Assembly (NCBI RefSeq): GCF_014633365.1
Contig: NC_068345.1
Coordinates: 15,942,058-16,006,057 of the forward strand
DNA length: 64,000 nucleotides
Reading direction: 5' to 3'
Source: Diospyros lotus
Taxonomy: Eukaryota; Streptophyta; Magnoliopsida; Ericales; Ebenaceae
Shown: positions 23,073-34,420 of the stretch, piece after piece
How the letters are laid out: every line of letters begins with the position of its first letter
How positions within the stretch are numbered: the first letter of the stretch is position 1
Notes under the pieces: generated by a model
Seen by the model: only the letters and a program-made list of their open reading frames with translations
Database searches by the model: none
Told to the model about the DNA's origin: nothing
Made by a program: the position numbers and the translations under genes

Positions 23073-23555
23073 ATATAAATAAATCATGAACAACTTTATT
23101 CATAAGTTTAAACAAGTTAAAATTCAAGATCGACCCATTTATTAAATACAATTAAAAAATTAATTTAAACTTATTTATTTAATAAAATAAACAGACTTCT
23201 ATACTTTAACCCATCCACAAGTGATGAAACTCATCTGTAGCCTACTCGGTAGGATCTTGCTTAAAAAATTCACCAAGCTCGCAAACCTAATAAAACAGTA
23301 ACTGGCGTAGCATTTCATAATTAATCTAAATAAATATTAAAACCCACTTTAACAATTGTAGCAAAATCACAGGTCAAATATGGCCGATAACAAACAGACT
23401 TGGTCTCTGAATTGTGGGGGTGTTGAGACTGAGAACCCCTCAAGTCCAGTTTCTTCTCGCCTACCTCCGTCCATGGACACATTCACTTTCGATCTAACCG
23501 AATGAAAAGCTAAAGCTCGAAAGACATCGATCGTTTTTCATGGTCGAATTCCACT

Positions 23556-23558
<3 letters not shown>

Positions 23559-23588
<30 letters not shown>
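23559..23588 (+). repeat. (CT)15 in the probable 5' UTR of the fucosyltransferase gene
   Basis: Thirty bases of CT dinucleotide end 49 bp before the chosen ATG. Pyrimidine-rich leaders of this kind are frequent near plant transcription starts. Whether it lies in the leader or promoter cannot be told without a transcript. Confidence 0.9.
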
Positions 23589-23590
<2 letters not shown>

Positions 23591-23637
23591 GCCAGGGAGA
23601 GAAAGCAAGGAGAGTGGCCCAATTCCCGATCCCTATC

Positions 23638-26600
23638 ATGCCATTGAAATCCTTCAACTCCTTCGCAGTCGCACTCATGCTCGGCTTCGCTCTCGTCATC
23701 CTCTTCTTCTCCGGCCTCCTCGAATTCCCGTCCGCTGCTTCTCCGATCCCGCCCGTCAAGCACACCGATTCTCACCCGCGATCCGTGCCGGAGCCGTTCC
23801 GGGACCTGTTGGCTGCGTTCAAGAAGTGGGACGCTCAAGTGGGTTGTTCTCGCTTCAGAGAGAAGCACAAACGGCCGCCAGAAAATGGGTCCTCTTCATC
23901 GGCGCTGCAAGAGGGCGGCGGTGAATTGGGTTGCGGCGAGCTGAAAATGAAACATGTGAGTGTTTTGGTTAAAGGGTGGACTTGGATACCCGATAATTTG
24001 GATAATTTGTATTCTTGCCGCTGTGGGTTGAGTTGTCTGTGGACCAAATCTTCGGTTCTTGCTGACAAGCCTGATGCTTTGTTGTTTGAGACCACAACAC
24101 CTCCAGTTCAGGTACTATTCTGTTCGTGTTTTTGCGTATCTGGAGATTTGGAATGCCCAACTGCCGAATGTTCGGTTAGATTTCATATATGTGGAGATGG
24201 TGACTTTTAGGTTGCGGTTGGAGAGAGGGATTTGAAATTCTATCATTTGAAATGGCATCTACTTCCAAGGACCCGAATTCAAATGTTTTCAACAATTATA
24301 TAACCAAACAATGGATTTGGAATTTCAAATTCCAAATGACAAATAATAGGGTCGAATAATTCTATCTAAATGCAACTTTAGATTACTTGTTATATATCTG
24401 TTTATAATGGAAATGTGATTTTAAGGATTAACTGCCACTTTTCATGCATTTGCACATTTAGATGCTACTTTTTACCTGCCATGTGTATCTATATACAGAT
24501 CTGTGGTGAGAAATATTAAGAAACTGCACAAAGAGTTGGTAAACTTTATAACATGTTGAAGAAATTGACAGTTACAGCCTGGGCACCTTGTTGGATGTAA
24601 GTTGGAAAACTTTATAACATGTCAAAGAAATCGAGGACATTATAGCCTAGGCACCTTGTTGGATGCTTGTATGGATGCCTTTTCAAAAGATTCTAGATTT
24701 GTCCTCTTCAGCTTTTGTATCTACGATAGATAGTAAGAAGTATTGTAGAATAGTATGGATGTTAAGTGAAAGGCTAAAAGCTTCCAGGATCTGCAAGCAT
24801 CTATATAGGTGATATTACTTAGTGGAAGAAGATATTAATTTAAACTAGAATGTTCTGCTAGGGTGCCTACAATGTACGAGCTTTAGTTTAAACTAGAATG
24901 TTCTGTCAGAGTGCCCATAATATGCCAGCTCATTGATATTACTCACGAGATCGGAGATCAAAATGATTGCAATCCTCCTTGGGAAGGTAACAGTTTACAG
25001 GAGGGTGTTTCTCGTGTAGTAACGTGTAATGTATCAAATTGAGATAATTGATAAGAACTTGCAATCTCCTCCAACTCGATCAGCTTTTGAAAAATATCTC
25101 TGGTTTCAACCAGTATATAAGGAATAGATTTAGACTGAGTTAGCTAATCAAGAGGGATGAAGGGATGATAGAGTCTCCATGCTGCAAGAAAGGCTGGAAA
25201 TTGCTGGCACCTGCAGTTTCTTTGATTTGGAAAATTAAATTAATTAGGTTACTGACTTGCCCCAAGGGGAAGGTTGGACTAGATTACCAGCTTGTGGCCA
25301 AATGCTATGTTTCAATAAATCAAGTCAATTTTTCATTGGAAAGTTAGCATCCTTAGCACTCAATGTTTCAAGTAAATGTAACAGTAATTGGAATTGGTTG
25401 GACTCCATGAGAGCTATTAGATTTTCTCACAACTCTTCCAGAAAGTGGAGAAACTGCACAATGTTATGAGAAATTTAAGAAAGTAGAAGCAAGATGCTCT
25501 GCTTGTGAAGATAGATGTGCTAAATTTTAGATTTCTGTTATAATTGTGTTTTTTGTCGTGTATAAATCAAATGCCTATTTTGTTTTTATATAGAGTAAGC
25601 ATTATGGTCCTCTAGTTAGCAAATGCTTTTCTATATGTCAACAAAAATAAGGCATTTGTTCTATTAAAGAAGCACTCTTGATCTCTCACCCTTCCTCTCA
25701 AGAACAAAAGATAAAATAAAAGGAATAGCAAAGACTTTTCATGTGAACAACAAATGATTGATGTTAAATTGTAATTGATTTTAGTCCTTGCAAAAATGGT
25801 GGTCCTTTTAGAAAACCTTTGAATTTACTCCCATCGGGGAAAGTATGTGAATAATTCAGAGATGATCTGAGATTTTCAAGATGCCTTTTGGTGAAAAGGA
25901 AAAAAGAGTGAGGATTAAAAAATGATATAAGATAGCTATAAGATCAGTTTTGTTGTATGTTGCATAATGTTGGACTGTAAAATACCAACATGTGCAAATT
26001 ATGTGTAGCAGAAATGAGCATGTTAAGATGGATGTGTGGCCTTACAAGAAAAGATAAAATTAGAATTGAAGTTATTCGTAATAAGGTTAAAAAATGACTT
26101 CTATTAAAGATAAGATGCGCACAACACAATTAAAGTGGTTTAGTTATATGCGATGAAGATCAATAGATACTCCTATAAGAAGAGTAGATGGAATGGAGCA
26201 ACTATCTAGTAAACAAGGTAGAGGACCAAGAAAAAATTTGTGAGAGACACTTAGGTACAATACGATTTATAAGGGAAGGTTTTACAGAAGTTATGACCAT
26301 AGAGACGGTTGATCTAGAATCCATGCAGCCCCGCATAGTGATATAAAAGCTTGATATGTTGTTCATTGTTGTTATGATAACAAAGTAGAACATCTCAAAA
26401 AGACATATTTGCTAGTAAAAATTACAAAAAAATAAAAATAAATAAATAAAATAATAATAATAAGTCATGTATTTCTCTGGTAATAGATCTAGTCCTTGTT
26501 TATTATGTCTAGATTTTAAAAAGTGCATCTCTTGCCATCAGCCAGACACAATCGTTTTCTTGATCTGAATATATATTGATCAATATTCTAATATATATGC

Positions 26601-29600
26601 CTCTATATATGTACTCCTAGATTTGAAAACAAGGCGTAAACATTTATATACTAATTAATGTTAAGCCTTACATTTTTGGTGAACATGGCAAAGTTTTGTT
26701 ACATCATACATATGAGGCTACTCTAAATGGTTTAGGGCTTATTTGGTTGTGCAATGAGAAGGCGGAAAGTGTTCTTTTCTCTTTTTTGGAACAAAAGCGC
26801 TTCTGTGAGTTTCTTGTGGTATTTGGCTAAATTACAAAAGTGCTTTTACTGACAGCAAAAAGCTATTTTTTTCTACTGTAAAGCAGAAGTCAAAATTTGG
26901 AGCTTTTGTTGTGAAGTGCAAGCAGAAAATAAAATTATTTTTGGACAATATTACCCCAACCAACATTTAAAATTGCAACATTGCATTTGTCAAATAATAT
27001 TAACTACATGAACACTTTTATCAATACCCTTTCTAGTCATTTTTGTTGTTTTTCAATCATTGGCCAAACGCATATAATAACAATAAAAGTGTTTCTCAGA
27101 TTATCAGGCCAAACACTAAACTGCTTCCTTAAAAATTATTATTATGAAAGCAATTTTTACAAAATTGATTGTAACAACAGCAAAAATTTCACAGTAATAC
27201 CAAACAAGCACTTACAACAACAACAACAACATATCCAGCCTTTATCCCAAACAAGCACTTAGGCTGCTCTAAATGCCTTAACCATGGAGCAGAACTGCTT
27301 TTGTTTATTTGGCAAGGTAAAATAATTAATCAGGCTCCATCTGTACAACCCTTGTATTGGGATCCCCATTTGTCTTCACATGGCATTTCAAGTTCAGAAG
27401 CTTCTGAGGATCTAGGTGGAGAATTGTGGCTTTAACAAAATAAGTTTAAAGTTCAATTCGAGTAAATGTAGGAATGAAGCAGATGCCAGGAAATGATGAG
27501 AAATATTCTCTTTTTTATTTTCTGTGAACTATTTTTGGTGTTTCTTGAGGAATGTAGCATAAATCAGACCAAGTGTATAGTGCAAAGGTGAGCTGATTTG
27601 AAAAGTTAAGATAATTGCCAAACCCATTAGAGCAGTAAAGCCTCCAAAGTGTATGGGATATGAGTAAAGAAAGCTTTGTGAAAGTGTGCCTAAACTGCTG
27701 ATTATGAGTCCCGAAAAATGGCAAGAGACTTATGGCAATTTCACCACCAAGCATCTGTAAGCAAGCACATAATTTCCATAAGGATGTGAATCTAGAAAGA
27801 GAGAACTCTTGATATAGGTGAGAAGGGGGTCTGGTTTCCATGCGAGCTTGGACCAAGTTGGTTAGGATAAGCATGGTTCTTATTGAGTGGCTATTAGATG
27901 AGATAATCAGAAATCAAGTGCATTCCTTCCACAGGTCAGTATAGCTTTTTTGACAAGTCTAAGGCCCAGAATACTTTAGTCTTTGTATGGGGCAAGAGGT
28001 GGTTATAAGGTACAATGTAGCTGACTTTTTGAAGAAAAGTTAATATTATCATTTATTGTTTCTCTCTCAATGGCTGGTAAGACGTGTACAGCATTTTCTG
28101 TAGGCAGGAAAGGTATGAGTGCCTCAGCATTCTCTGAACCATAGACACTTCAATTCACAAGTCCTTGAATCTCTTGCTCAAAGGAGAAAACCTCTATCCT
28201 CCGCCTTGGGCCTAAGATACTTGAGTTAGAACCAATGAGGTAGGTTGTTGAGGCAATCTTGTTGGAGGAGACATGGGAGCATTACAGTGGAGATGCTGCT
28301 ATGAAGGTTCGGTAGGAGAATCACTGGGACGAGATAATTCAAGATGCTGGCTCCAGATGGAGCTTAGGTGGTAGGCTCTGCCTCATTGAGTTCATGTTTT
28401 TTCCTCTATGAGTATCTTGCAAATCACCTCATTAAGCTGATTAATGACTCCTTGGGCATTTAATGAGGAGACTTGGCTCTGCCATGTGGCAGGCCATATA
28501 TTATGCCTGGAGAAAATTTCAATGCTGTATGGAGGTTCAGAGTGTTTGACATGTGGCAAGGTGTGATATGTGCACCTTATAGTGCTTAATTTTCCCTTCA
28601 GAATGCTTTGATTGGTTTGGATTATTCATATTCCCAAGTACATTCATTGGCTTTGCTTATTATATTCAAGATTTATTTGCAAACAAAGCAATGGAATCAT
28701 CAGTGACTTATATACTGTGGGAAAAATGATTTAGATTTAGGACTTTTTAATTCAATGCCATTGTTCCTGGAGAGGTATACCATCTGTTTTCTTTGTTAAA
28801 ACTGAATGCATCTGATGTCTGAAAACGTCGAAATAACCTTCTATTGCTAAACTGCTTTGCTGTTCTGCTGAATGGTGTGTTTTTTAATTCGTCGGAACAT
28901 TAGTACTCATTCATTAATTTCTGTGCACTGCTATGTTTCTTGTACTTATGCCTTGGTGTTTCTTATGCTTACTAGAGAAGCAATGGCGAACCTCTTCGTG
29001 TGTACATGGATCTTGAGCCTGGCAGAAAGCGATCAGGTTTTGAAGATCTGTTTGTTAGTTATCATGCCAAGGATGATGTTCAGTCTACTTATGCCGGTGC
29101 TCTTTTCCATAACAATCGAAATTATTACTTGTCGTCCTATAAACGCAATGTAAGAATCCTGCTTTAACTCCAGCGCTGCGTGCTCCCTTTCCCCTTTTAT
29201 TCCCATTGTTCATCATTTCTTCTTCCCTCAAGTGTCAGTTGATTACAACAAAAATGCTTCAGTTGAAAACTGGATTAGGCAATTGATTGTTGGGACACTT
29301 ATTTCAGGATACACTTGTTTATTGGTCCTCATCTCGTTGCCTTCCTCGAAGAAACCAGATCGCGAGGAGTGTGCTCAGTTTGCTGCCTCACCACTCATTT
29401 GGAAAGTGCCTGAACAATGTAGGGGGCCGAGACGTGGCGCTTAATCTCTACCCCGAGTGCCTCAAAGATGCTAGTTCGGCCCCTAAATGGTGGGACCATT
29501 TACACTGTGCCATGTCTCACTACAAGTTCGTGCTTGCAATTGAAAACACCGCGACAGAGAGCTATGTCACAGAGAAACTATTTTACGCCCTGGATTCAGG

Positions 29601-29877
29601 ATCGGTCCCAATCTATTTTGGTGCCCCAAATGTCTGGGACTTCGTCCCCCCACATTCGATAATAGACGGGGCGAAATTCTCGTCCATGGGGGAACTAGCT
29701 TCTTATGTGAAGGCCCTCGCGAATGATCCTGTCGCCTATGCAGAGTACCATGCATGGAGAAGATGCGGCGTGTTAGGTAACTATGGGAAAGCGCGTTCGC
29801 TGAGCCTAGACACGCTGCCATGCCGGCTGTGCGAGGCAGTGAGAAGAAGGGGCGGGAGAAAAGCAAAAGCTTTGTGA
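23638..29877 (+). CDS. FUT13: Alpha-1,4-fucosyltransferase (FUT13/FucT-C type), three exons
   Basis: Exons 23638-24111, 28976-29149 and 29308-29877 join in frame to 405 codons, close to the roughly 400 residues of plant FUT13. Both introns have GT...AG ends and are phase 0. The product is a GT10-family Golgi type II membrane enzyme that transfers fucose from GDP-fucose in alpha-1,4 linkage to build Lewis-a ends on N-glycans. Visible features: short N-tail, membrane anchor about residues 9-28 (FAVALMLGFALVILFFSGLL), stem, then a catalytic domain. The GT10 signature lies at about 290-324 (FVLAIENTATESYVTEK, then SGSVPIYFGAPN). A conserved YWSSSRC starts about residue 221, and the tail has CRLC. 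The start MPLKSFNS is the first ATG giving the anchor; the frame extends upstream without another good ATG. No stop or shift is seen, so it looks functional. Subfamily (alpha-1,4 rather than core alpha-1,3) rests on recognised similarity. Confidence 0.92.
24538..24665. repeat. Diverged 60-bp direct duplication
   Basis: Units 24538-24597 and 24604-24665 share 'aaactttataacatgt' and 'ggcaccttgttggatg' at matching positions. It lies in intron 1. Confidence 0.85.
24839..24930. repeat. 44-bp direct duplication
   Basis: Units 24839-24882 and 24887-24930 both start TTTAAACTAGAATGTTCTG and end in AGCT, with several substitutions between. It lies in intron 1, 170 bp after another duplication. Confidence 0.85.
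25930..26392 (+). pseudogene. RTE-like LINE 3' fragment
   Basis: Read across frame breaks, 26010-26260 gives the familiar C-terminal part of plant LINE polyproteins: MLRWMCGLTRKDKIRNE, KDKMRTTQLKWFGYM, and SKQGRGRPRKN. It ends at 26320-26385 with the non-coding tail 'ccccgcatagtgatataaaagcttgatatg' and a decayed (TTG)n. The same tail is found at 27215-27246 (minus) and 33768-33823. Several stops break the frame. Inserted in plus orientation in intron 1. Assignment to RTE rather than another LINE clade is an inference from the tail. Confidence 0.75.
26746..27214. mobile_element. MITE-like element with GCTTRTTTGGT ends
   Basis: The left end reads TAGGGCTTATTTGGTTGTGC; the complement of the right end reads TAAGTGCTTGTTTGGTATTA, an imperfect terminal inverted repeat. 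No coding capacity. Outside, 'ggctactctaaatg' precedes the left end and 'ggctgctctaaatg' follows the right end, an imperfect 14-bp direct repeat whose meaning is unclear because it is longer than hAT duplications. Confidence 0.45.
27215..27246 (-). mobile_element. 32-bp LINE-tail insertion with 15-bp target duplication
   Basis: On the minus strand it reads GATAAAGGCTGGATATG then (TTG)5, the tail seen at 26340-26385 and 33780-33822. It is flanked by exact copies of CCAAACAAGCACTTA at 27200-27214 and 27247-27261, the end of the MITE-like element. This is the footprint expected of target-primed reverse transcription that aborted almost at once. Confidence 0.8.
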
Positions 29878-31000
29878 GGTTGGCCCCGTGGTCTGTCCAA
29901 ATTGCTTCATATTTTTTTTTTCATCTTTTCGTATTGTTTCCACCACTTAGATGATGGAGCTGTGACGATATAGTGATTTATTAATTAAAAGACGTAGCTT
30001 GTATTTAGCGAGACCTCTTCTAGCCTCAATGTAGCAAAGGAAACAAGAAAAAGAGATTTGGTCGATGCCTATTTTCTTTCTTGCTTATGCATAGATAGGA
30101 AAAATGTTATTGGTACATCATATTTTACACTTTAGACTATACAATGTAGTAAAAATGTTTAAAATGTCCCTTATCCAAGGTGATGAGACGAGGCAACATA
30201 AGACGGTTAGTCGCATAACTAAAATATTTCTCATCTAAGACAGTGAGATGGTGCGAGATGGTGAGGTGTGAAGGGTATTTTTATTATTTATTATATATTA
30301 TGTAGATCAAAGAGTACAAATAGCATGATCCATATATATATACATATTAAATGTGTTATCACTTGAGCAGAACCCACATGCTAGTTCGTTAGTAGTCGTG
30401 TTCAATTTCTTTTCACATCAACTCTCTCACTCTTTGCAAGCAAATTTTGCTTGTCTAATAATACTATCATTTTTTTTTTAATTCTACAACTCAACTTTCA
30501 AATTTGTATGAAATAGCTATCACCGGTTGTCTATTCCTTAAAAAGGTTGTTAATTACTAACATGTCATTCTTAGTTAAATAACGTGGCATTAAAACAAAT
30601 GAATTAGCCAAATGGGATTGTGTGAAATGTCATTTCACTTCTCTCCAAATTTCTTATTTGCTAAGTACGATAGACCATGTTAGACATTTGAGCGATCCCA
30701 ATTAAAAATTTGATATTTTTTACAAACTGTAAAGTAAATATACTTAATATTCAAAATTTTTTAATTTTTAAAACCACATCATTTAAGAGAAAAGGATAAA
30801 TCAACAATTAATAGACTAATTTAACAAAAGAAAATTCATAATACAAATTGGATTTGCTTGCTATTGAGGTTAAATGGAACTAAGTACCACTAATGACATT
30901 AGGACGACATCTACAATAATGTCTAATGTGCCATCGAGTCTAAATATATAGAGTTGAGTTTAACTCTAAGAACGTTTTGACAATGAAAATTAAATACAAA
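29878..31000. other. 3' UTR of the fucosyltransferase gene and A/T-rich spacer
   Basis: The first few hundred bases are the probable 3' UTR. Beyond about 30100 the sequence is A/T-rich with no gene, RNA or clear element end recognised. Confidence 0.5.
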
Positions 31001-31886
31001 ACTTAAATGAAAATATCTTAATCGAGTAAAGTTCAACTATGGAAGAATTAATCAAATGAGTCAATTCATCAATTGAGTATCATGACTCTTACTCATGTAA
31101 AGTCAAAAACTAATCAAGTATATATGCATGGAAAAGTTTGATTTAACCAACTTTAAAAACATTACTCGAGTAATTAAATATTGGTAATCGAGTAACATTG
31201 AATGCTCAAAGAATTAATTGATCATATGTTTGTTTTAATTGAGTATTGTATTAAGAAGTTTTAATCAAGTAGTAAGAATGATAATTGACTAAGTGTTATA
31301 TTAGTCGAGTAACCAAATGCATTAATGAAGTAATAAAACGTGCTAATTAAAATAACAAGTCTCTATATTTGTAACAGTAATTGACTAAATAAAAATGCTA
31401 ATCGAGTAACTCAAATTTTTAGTCGAGTAACTCAAATTTTTAGTGAATCGAATAGCTTGAAAGCCATTCTCAAACCAAAGAGAAAAAATGGCATGCATTC
31501 ATTGATTACTATAAAAGATTGTTCCTTATTTTCACATTCTTTCTATCTTTGTGTATTTGTAAGAAGCCACTCATTGTTGAGTGCTATATTGTAAGCTTCT
31601 CTGAGTGATTTATTCTTTTATCTTCTTAAGTTGTTGAGGTTTGTGTTTTAGCCATCAAAAAAGCATTTGTAAAGGTTCTAACTACTCCTTGTAAAAGCTG
31701 TGTAAAGAGGTTCTAACTTATCCCGTTAAAAGATATATTGTAAGTTGTTTGAAAAATCCATGACAATGAGTTAAGATAGGGGACCTAAGCAATGGGTCCG
31801 AATATTATAAACACAATGTGCTACATTCTTTAATTTCTTTATTTTCAGCAAAATTTTTAATTTAGGGTGAGTTTAATTCATTCTTC
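31000..31886 (+). mobile_element. Copia-like LTR remnant with AATCGAGTAA words
   Basis: About ten AATCGAGTAA-like words (exact, or one base off such as AATTGAGTA) occur between 31020 and 31450. The right part ends 'tttagggtgagtttaattca', like Sirevirus LTR ends, and is cut by the TGTAATGACC start of the next block at 31887. Left boundary uncertain. Confidence 0.45.
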
Positions 31887-33240
31887 TGTAATGACCTGTT
31901 GTTAAGGTCGGGATTTAATTAGCAGGTTATGGTAATCATTTGCATGAGCATGTGGGTGTTTGTGTTTTGGATTTAAGGGCTAGAAGATGGTATCTGAATG
32001 CATGTGTGGTTTTGAGCTTTGGTATTCGAATAGAAGCATGAGATATCCGAATGGGTGTGCTTGCTTTGGCCTTGGTATCCGAATAAGGCTAGTAGTATTC
32101 GGATAAGCTAAACTGTTGGAGAGGTATCCAGATAGCTTGAGGCTTATTTGAATATCCTCTTGAATTATGTATGATATCCGAATATGAGGCTTGGCATTCG
32201 GATATGTTTGAAATCCTTTGTGTCATGTATTCGGATAGAGGGCTAGGTATTCGGATATGCCTTTAGTTCTTTGTCTCTAGTATTCGGATATGTGGCATTA
32301 GCATCCGGATAGGCCCTCCCATATTCAGACATCCCATCTAGCATTTGAATAAGCTTCTCTGCGTTTGACTTCCCAAGCCACTTTCTCGATCCAACTGACT
32401 TCAAGTCGGTGGTGGATGCTTCTCGATCGGTCTTTCCACGTGTCTAAACCCACTATCCTCTGCTCCTTGCCTATATAAATCGAGAGAGTGAAGAAGAGAT
32501 GGGAAGTTCATGGGTTCGGATGAGAGGAAGAAGAAGAAGAGAAAGCAGGAGAAGAAGAAGAGGAAGGAGGAGGAGGGTTCGACCAAGCTTATGGGGTTCG
32601 ATTTCCTCTTCATTTTAGGCAAGCTCTTACCCCTTTTTACTTCTATAACAACCGATGTTTAGCTTGTAAGAGATTCTTCCACTTCTATGTTCGGTTTATT
32701 CCCTTACTATTGAATTACTAGTAGTTGTAGTCGGGGATTCGTTAGTCTCAAATAAGCCTGTTACTTTCTAGTTTCCTCCGTCTTGGTTGAACCCTTACCC
32801 TGTTGGTGGGTCCCTTCTTGTGTGCCTTGAAGGGCTTGGTTCCCCTTCTGTTTTGTTGTTGGAATGAAGCTAGGTTGTTGTGTGGGTAGGTTCTCGTTGG
32901 AGTAGTGCAAGGATATTGTTGTGGCCGAGGGTGTAGTGCATGTAGTTTATGTAATTTCTAGTACTTTGTCATTTCAAATGCAGATAGGGGCTTAGGGATT
33001 ATGCATTTGGGGGATTCTTGTGACTTGTGTGCTTGGCCATGGACATGCTAGATAGTTTTAATATCTAGGTTAGCTAGGCACGAGCATTGCATTGTATGTG
33101 ATTTCCTATGTGGGCGAGCGTGGCCTGATGCATGGTTTATGAGGGCTATGTATCACGTTTATGCTCATTATGCCACTGCCTTATATATGTGCATCACATT
33201 GTTTCTAGCACTGTGTGGGTGTGATAAACATGGTAGAATC
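31887..33240 (+). mobile_element. Gypsy-like LTR with ATTCGGAT/ATCCGAAT words
   Basis: Starts TGTAATGACCTG, resembling the TGTAACGACC start of the solo LTR at 3277. From 32018 to 32350 there are about ten ATTCGGAT or ATCCGAAT words. A TATA box (CTATATAAATC, about 32472) follows, then a purine tract at 32521-32580. This order (motif array, TATA, purine tract) is what one expects for U3 then R. The 3' end is not clear; 33240 is approximate. No coding region. Confidence 0.55.
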
Positions 33241-34420
33241 TTTATGACTTATAGAATCTCCAAGACTTGGAAATGGATGCTATGATAAACATGCTTCACA
33301 ATGGGCCCTGTGTCCTGAACAAGGGAAGGAAAAGCTCATTTGGCACCCATTGGAAAGAGGAGGATTTTTTGTTCATTTGTTTTGTGGTGTTCTTTACAAC
33401 AAAATGGCAGAACTTTCCGGGGATAGCAATTTGGAGAGAGTCACTCCTCCTAGAGTGCCTCCTCTGTCTGGATAGCTTCTCTTAAATTCATCCTTGCTAT
33501 TTGCAGCCTGCTCAGTTAGACATTTATTTACAAAAACTAAGTATTATTTAAGTATCCCAACTATAAATAAAGTAGGCTTCCAAAAACAAAAGTGAACAAT
33601 GAATTACATTATTGTTTCCTAAAGCATTTCAACCGTTGTTCTCATATTATCTTCAAATAGATGCCACATTGCTACCTCTATAATCTGACATCACAGGATT
33701 TTTTCCATTTCTGACCTTCTCCTTTGTTTTTTTCTTTTCTCCTTTTGTTTCTTCATACTTCTATCTTAGTAACCAACCCCACATAGTGGGATAAAGGTTT
33801 GGTATTGTTGTTGTTGTTGTTAAACATCTATCTTGACATCGTCATTCAAGATTTTTTCATTTTTACAGCTGGTTTATTTCTTAGTTGCCTAACACTCCTC
33901 ACTATAAAGCATGGTTGGTCTTCTAATGGTCCATTATCCCTTGAATTTCCTGTTATTCTCTTATGTATGCATGAATCACAAAAAACTATTCCTCTACTTT
34001 GTTCATTCTTCCTTAAATTTTATGTGTCACTTTAACACCAACCACTTCATCTGCACGTAACGTATTCCGGTTACCAAAAGCTAACTCTCTTAGGCATTGC
34101 TAGCCATCTAAACGACCAAGCTCGCATTACCATTCTAGGTACTATTAATATAATTTCATCAAGTTTCTGAACTATATGAACATTTTCTTCTTTTCTCTAT
34201 TCCTGTCCATTTGACTCCTTTCTATATAGATCGCTTCATCATTGATCTTGTAGGTATACTGTATACAACAAATTGATTATATAATTTTGTTGTTCAAGTA
34301 TTAATCTACATGTACCACTCACTCCCATGGAGCCATTTCTTTATAATATGACTTGTAGGGTTAATAACCTATAGTTAAAATACCAATATCCTTACATTTG
34401 ATGTCCTTTTCCAGTAGCAG
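33241..34420. other. Spacer before the ABCC fragment; holds a LINE-tail insertion
   Basis: No gene is supported. A 72-codon frame at 33267-33485 has no recognised domain. The last 30 bp form the polypyrimidine and AG acceptor of the ABCC fragment's first visible exon, so part of this segment is probably captured intron. Confidence 0.4.
33768..33823 (+). mobile_element. 56-bp LINE-tail insertion with 11-bp target duplication
   Basis: The sequence ends 'cccacatagtgggataaagg' then 'tttggta' and (TTG)n. It is flanked by ACTTCTATCTT (33757-33767) and ACATCTATCTT (33824-33834), 10 of 11 matching. Same tail family as 26392 and 27215, opposite orientation to the latter. Confidence 0.7.

Larger units (their letters stand above)
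24112..28975 (+). other. Intron 1 of the fucosyltransferase gene, 4.86 kb, repeat-loaded
   Basis: The donor is CAG|GTACTATTC and the acceptor CTTACTAG|AGA. The intron holds two local duplications (24538-24665, 24839-24930), an RTE-like LINE fragment (25930-26392), a MITE-like element (26746-27214) with a 32-bp LINE-tail insertion at its end, and otherwise unassigned A/T-rich sequence. Short reading frames within it show no recognisable domain. Confidence 0.85.

Noticed and set aside
26202..27874. Short frames inside fucosyltransferase intron 1 as separate genes
   Set aside because: None shows a domain; they overlap a LINE relic, a MITE-like element or A/T-rich intron.
33267..33485. 72-codon frame just upstream of the ABCC fragment as a further ABCC exon
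   Set aside because: The translation does not resemble any part of ABCC1/ABCC2 that I recognise, and no splice signals fit.
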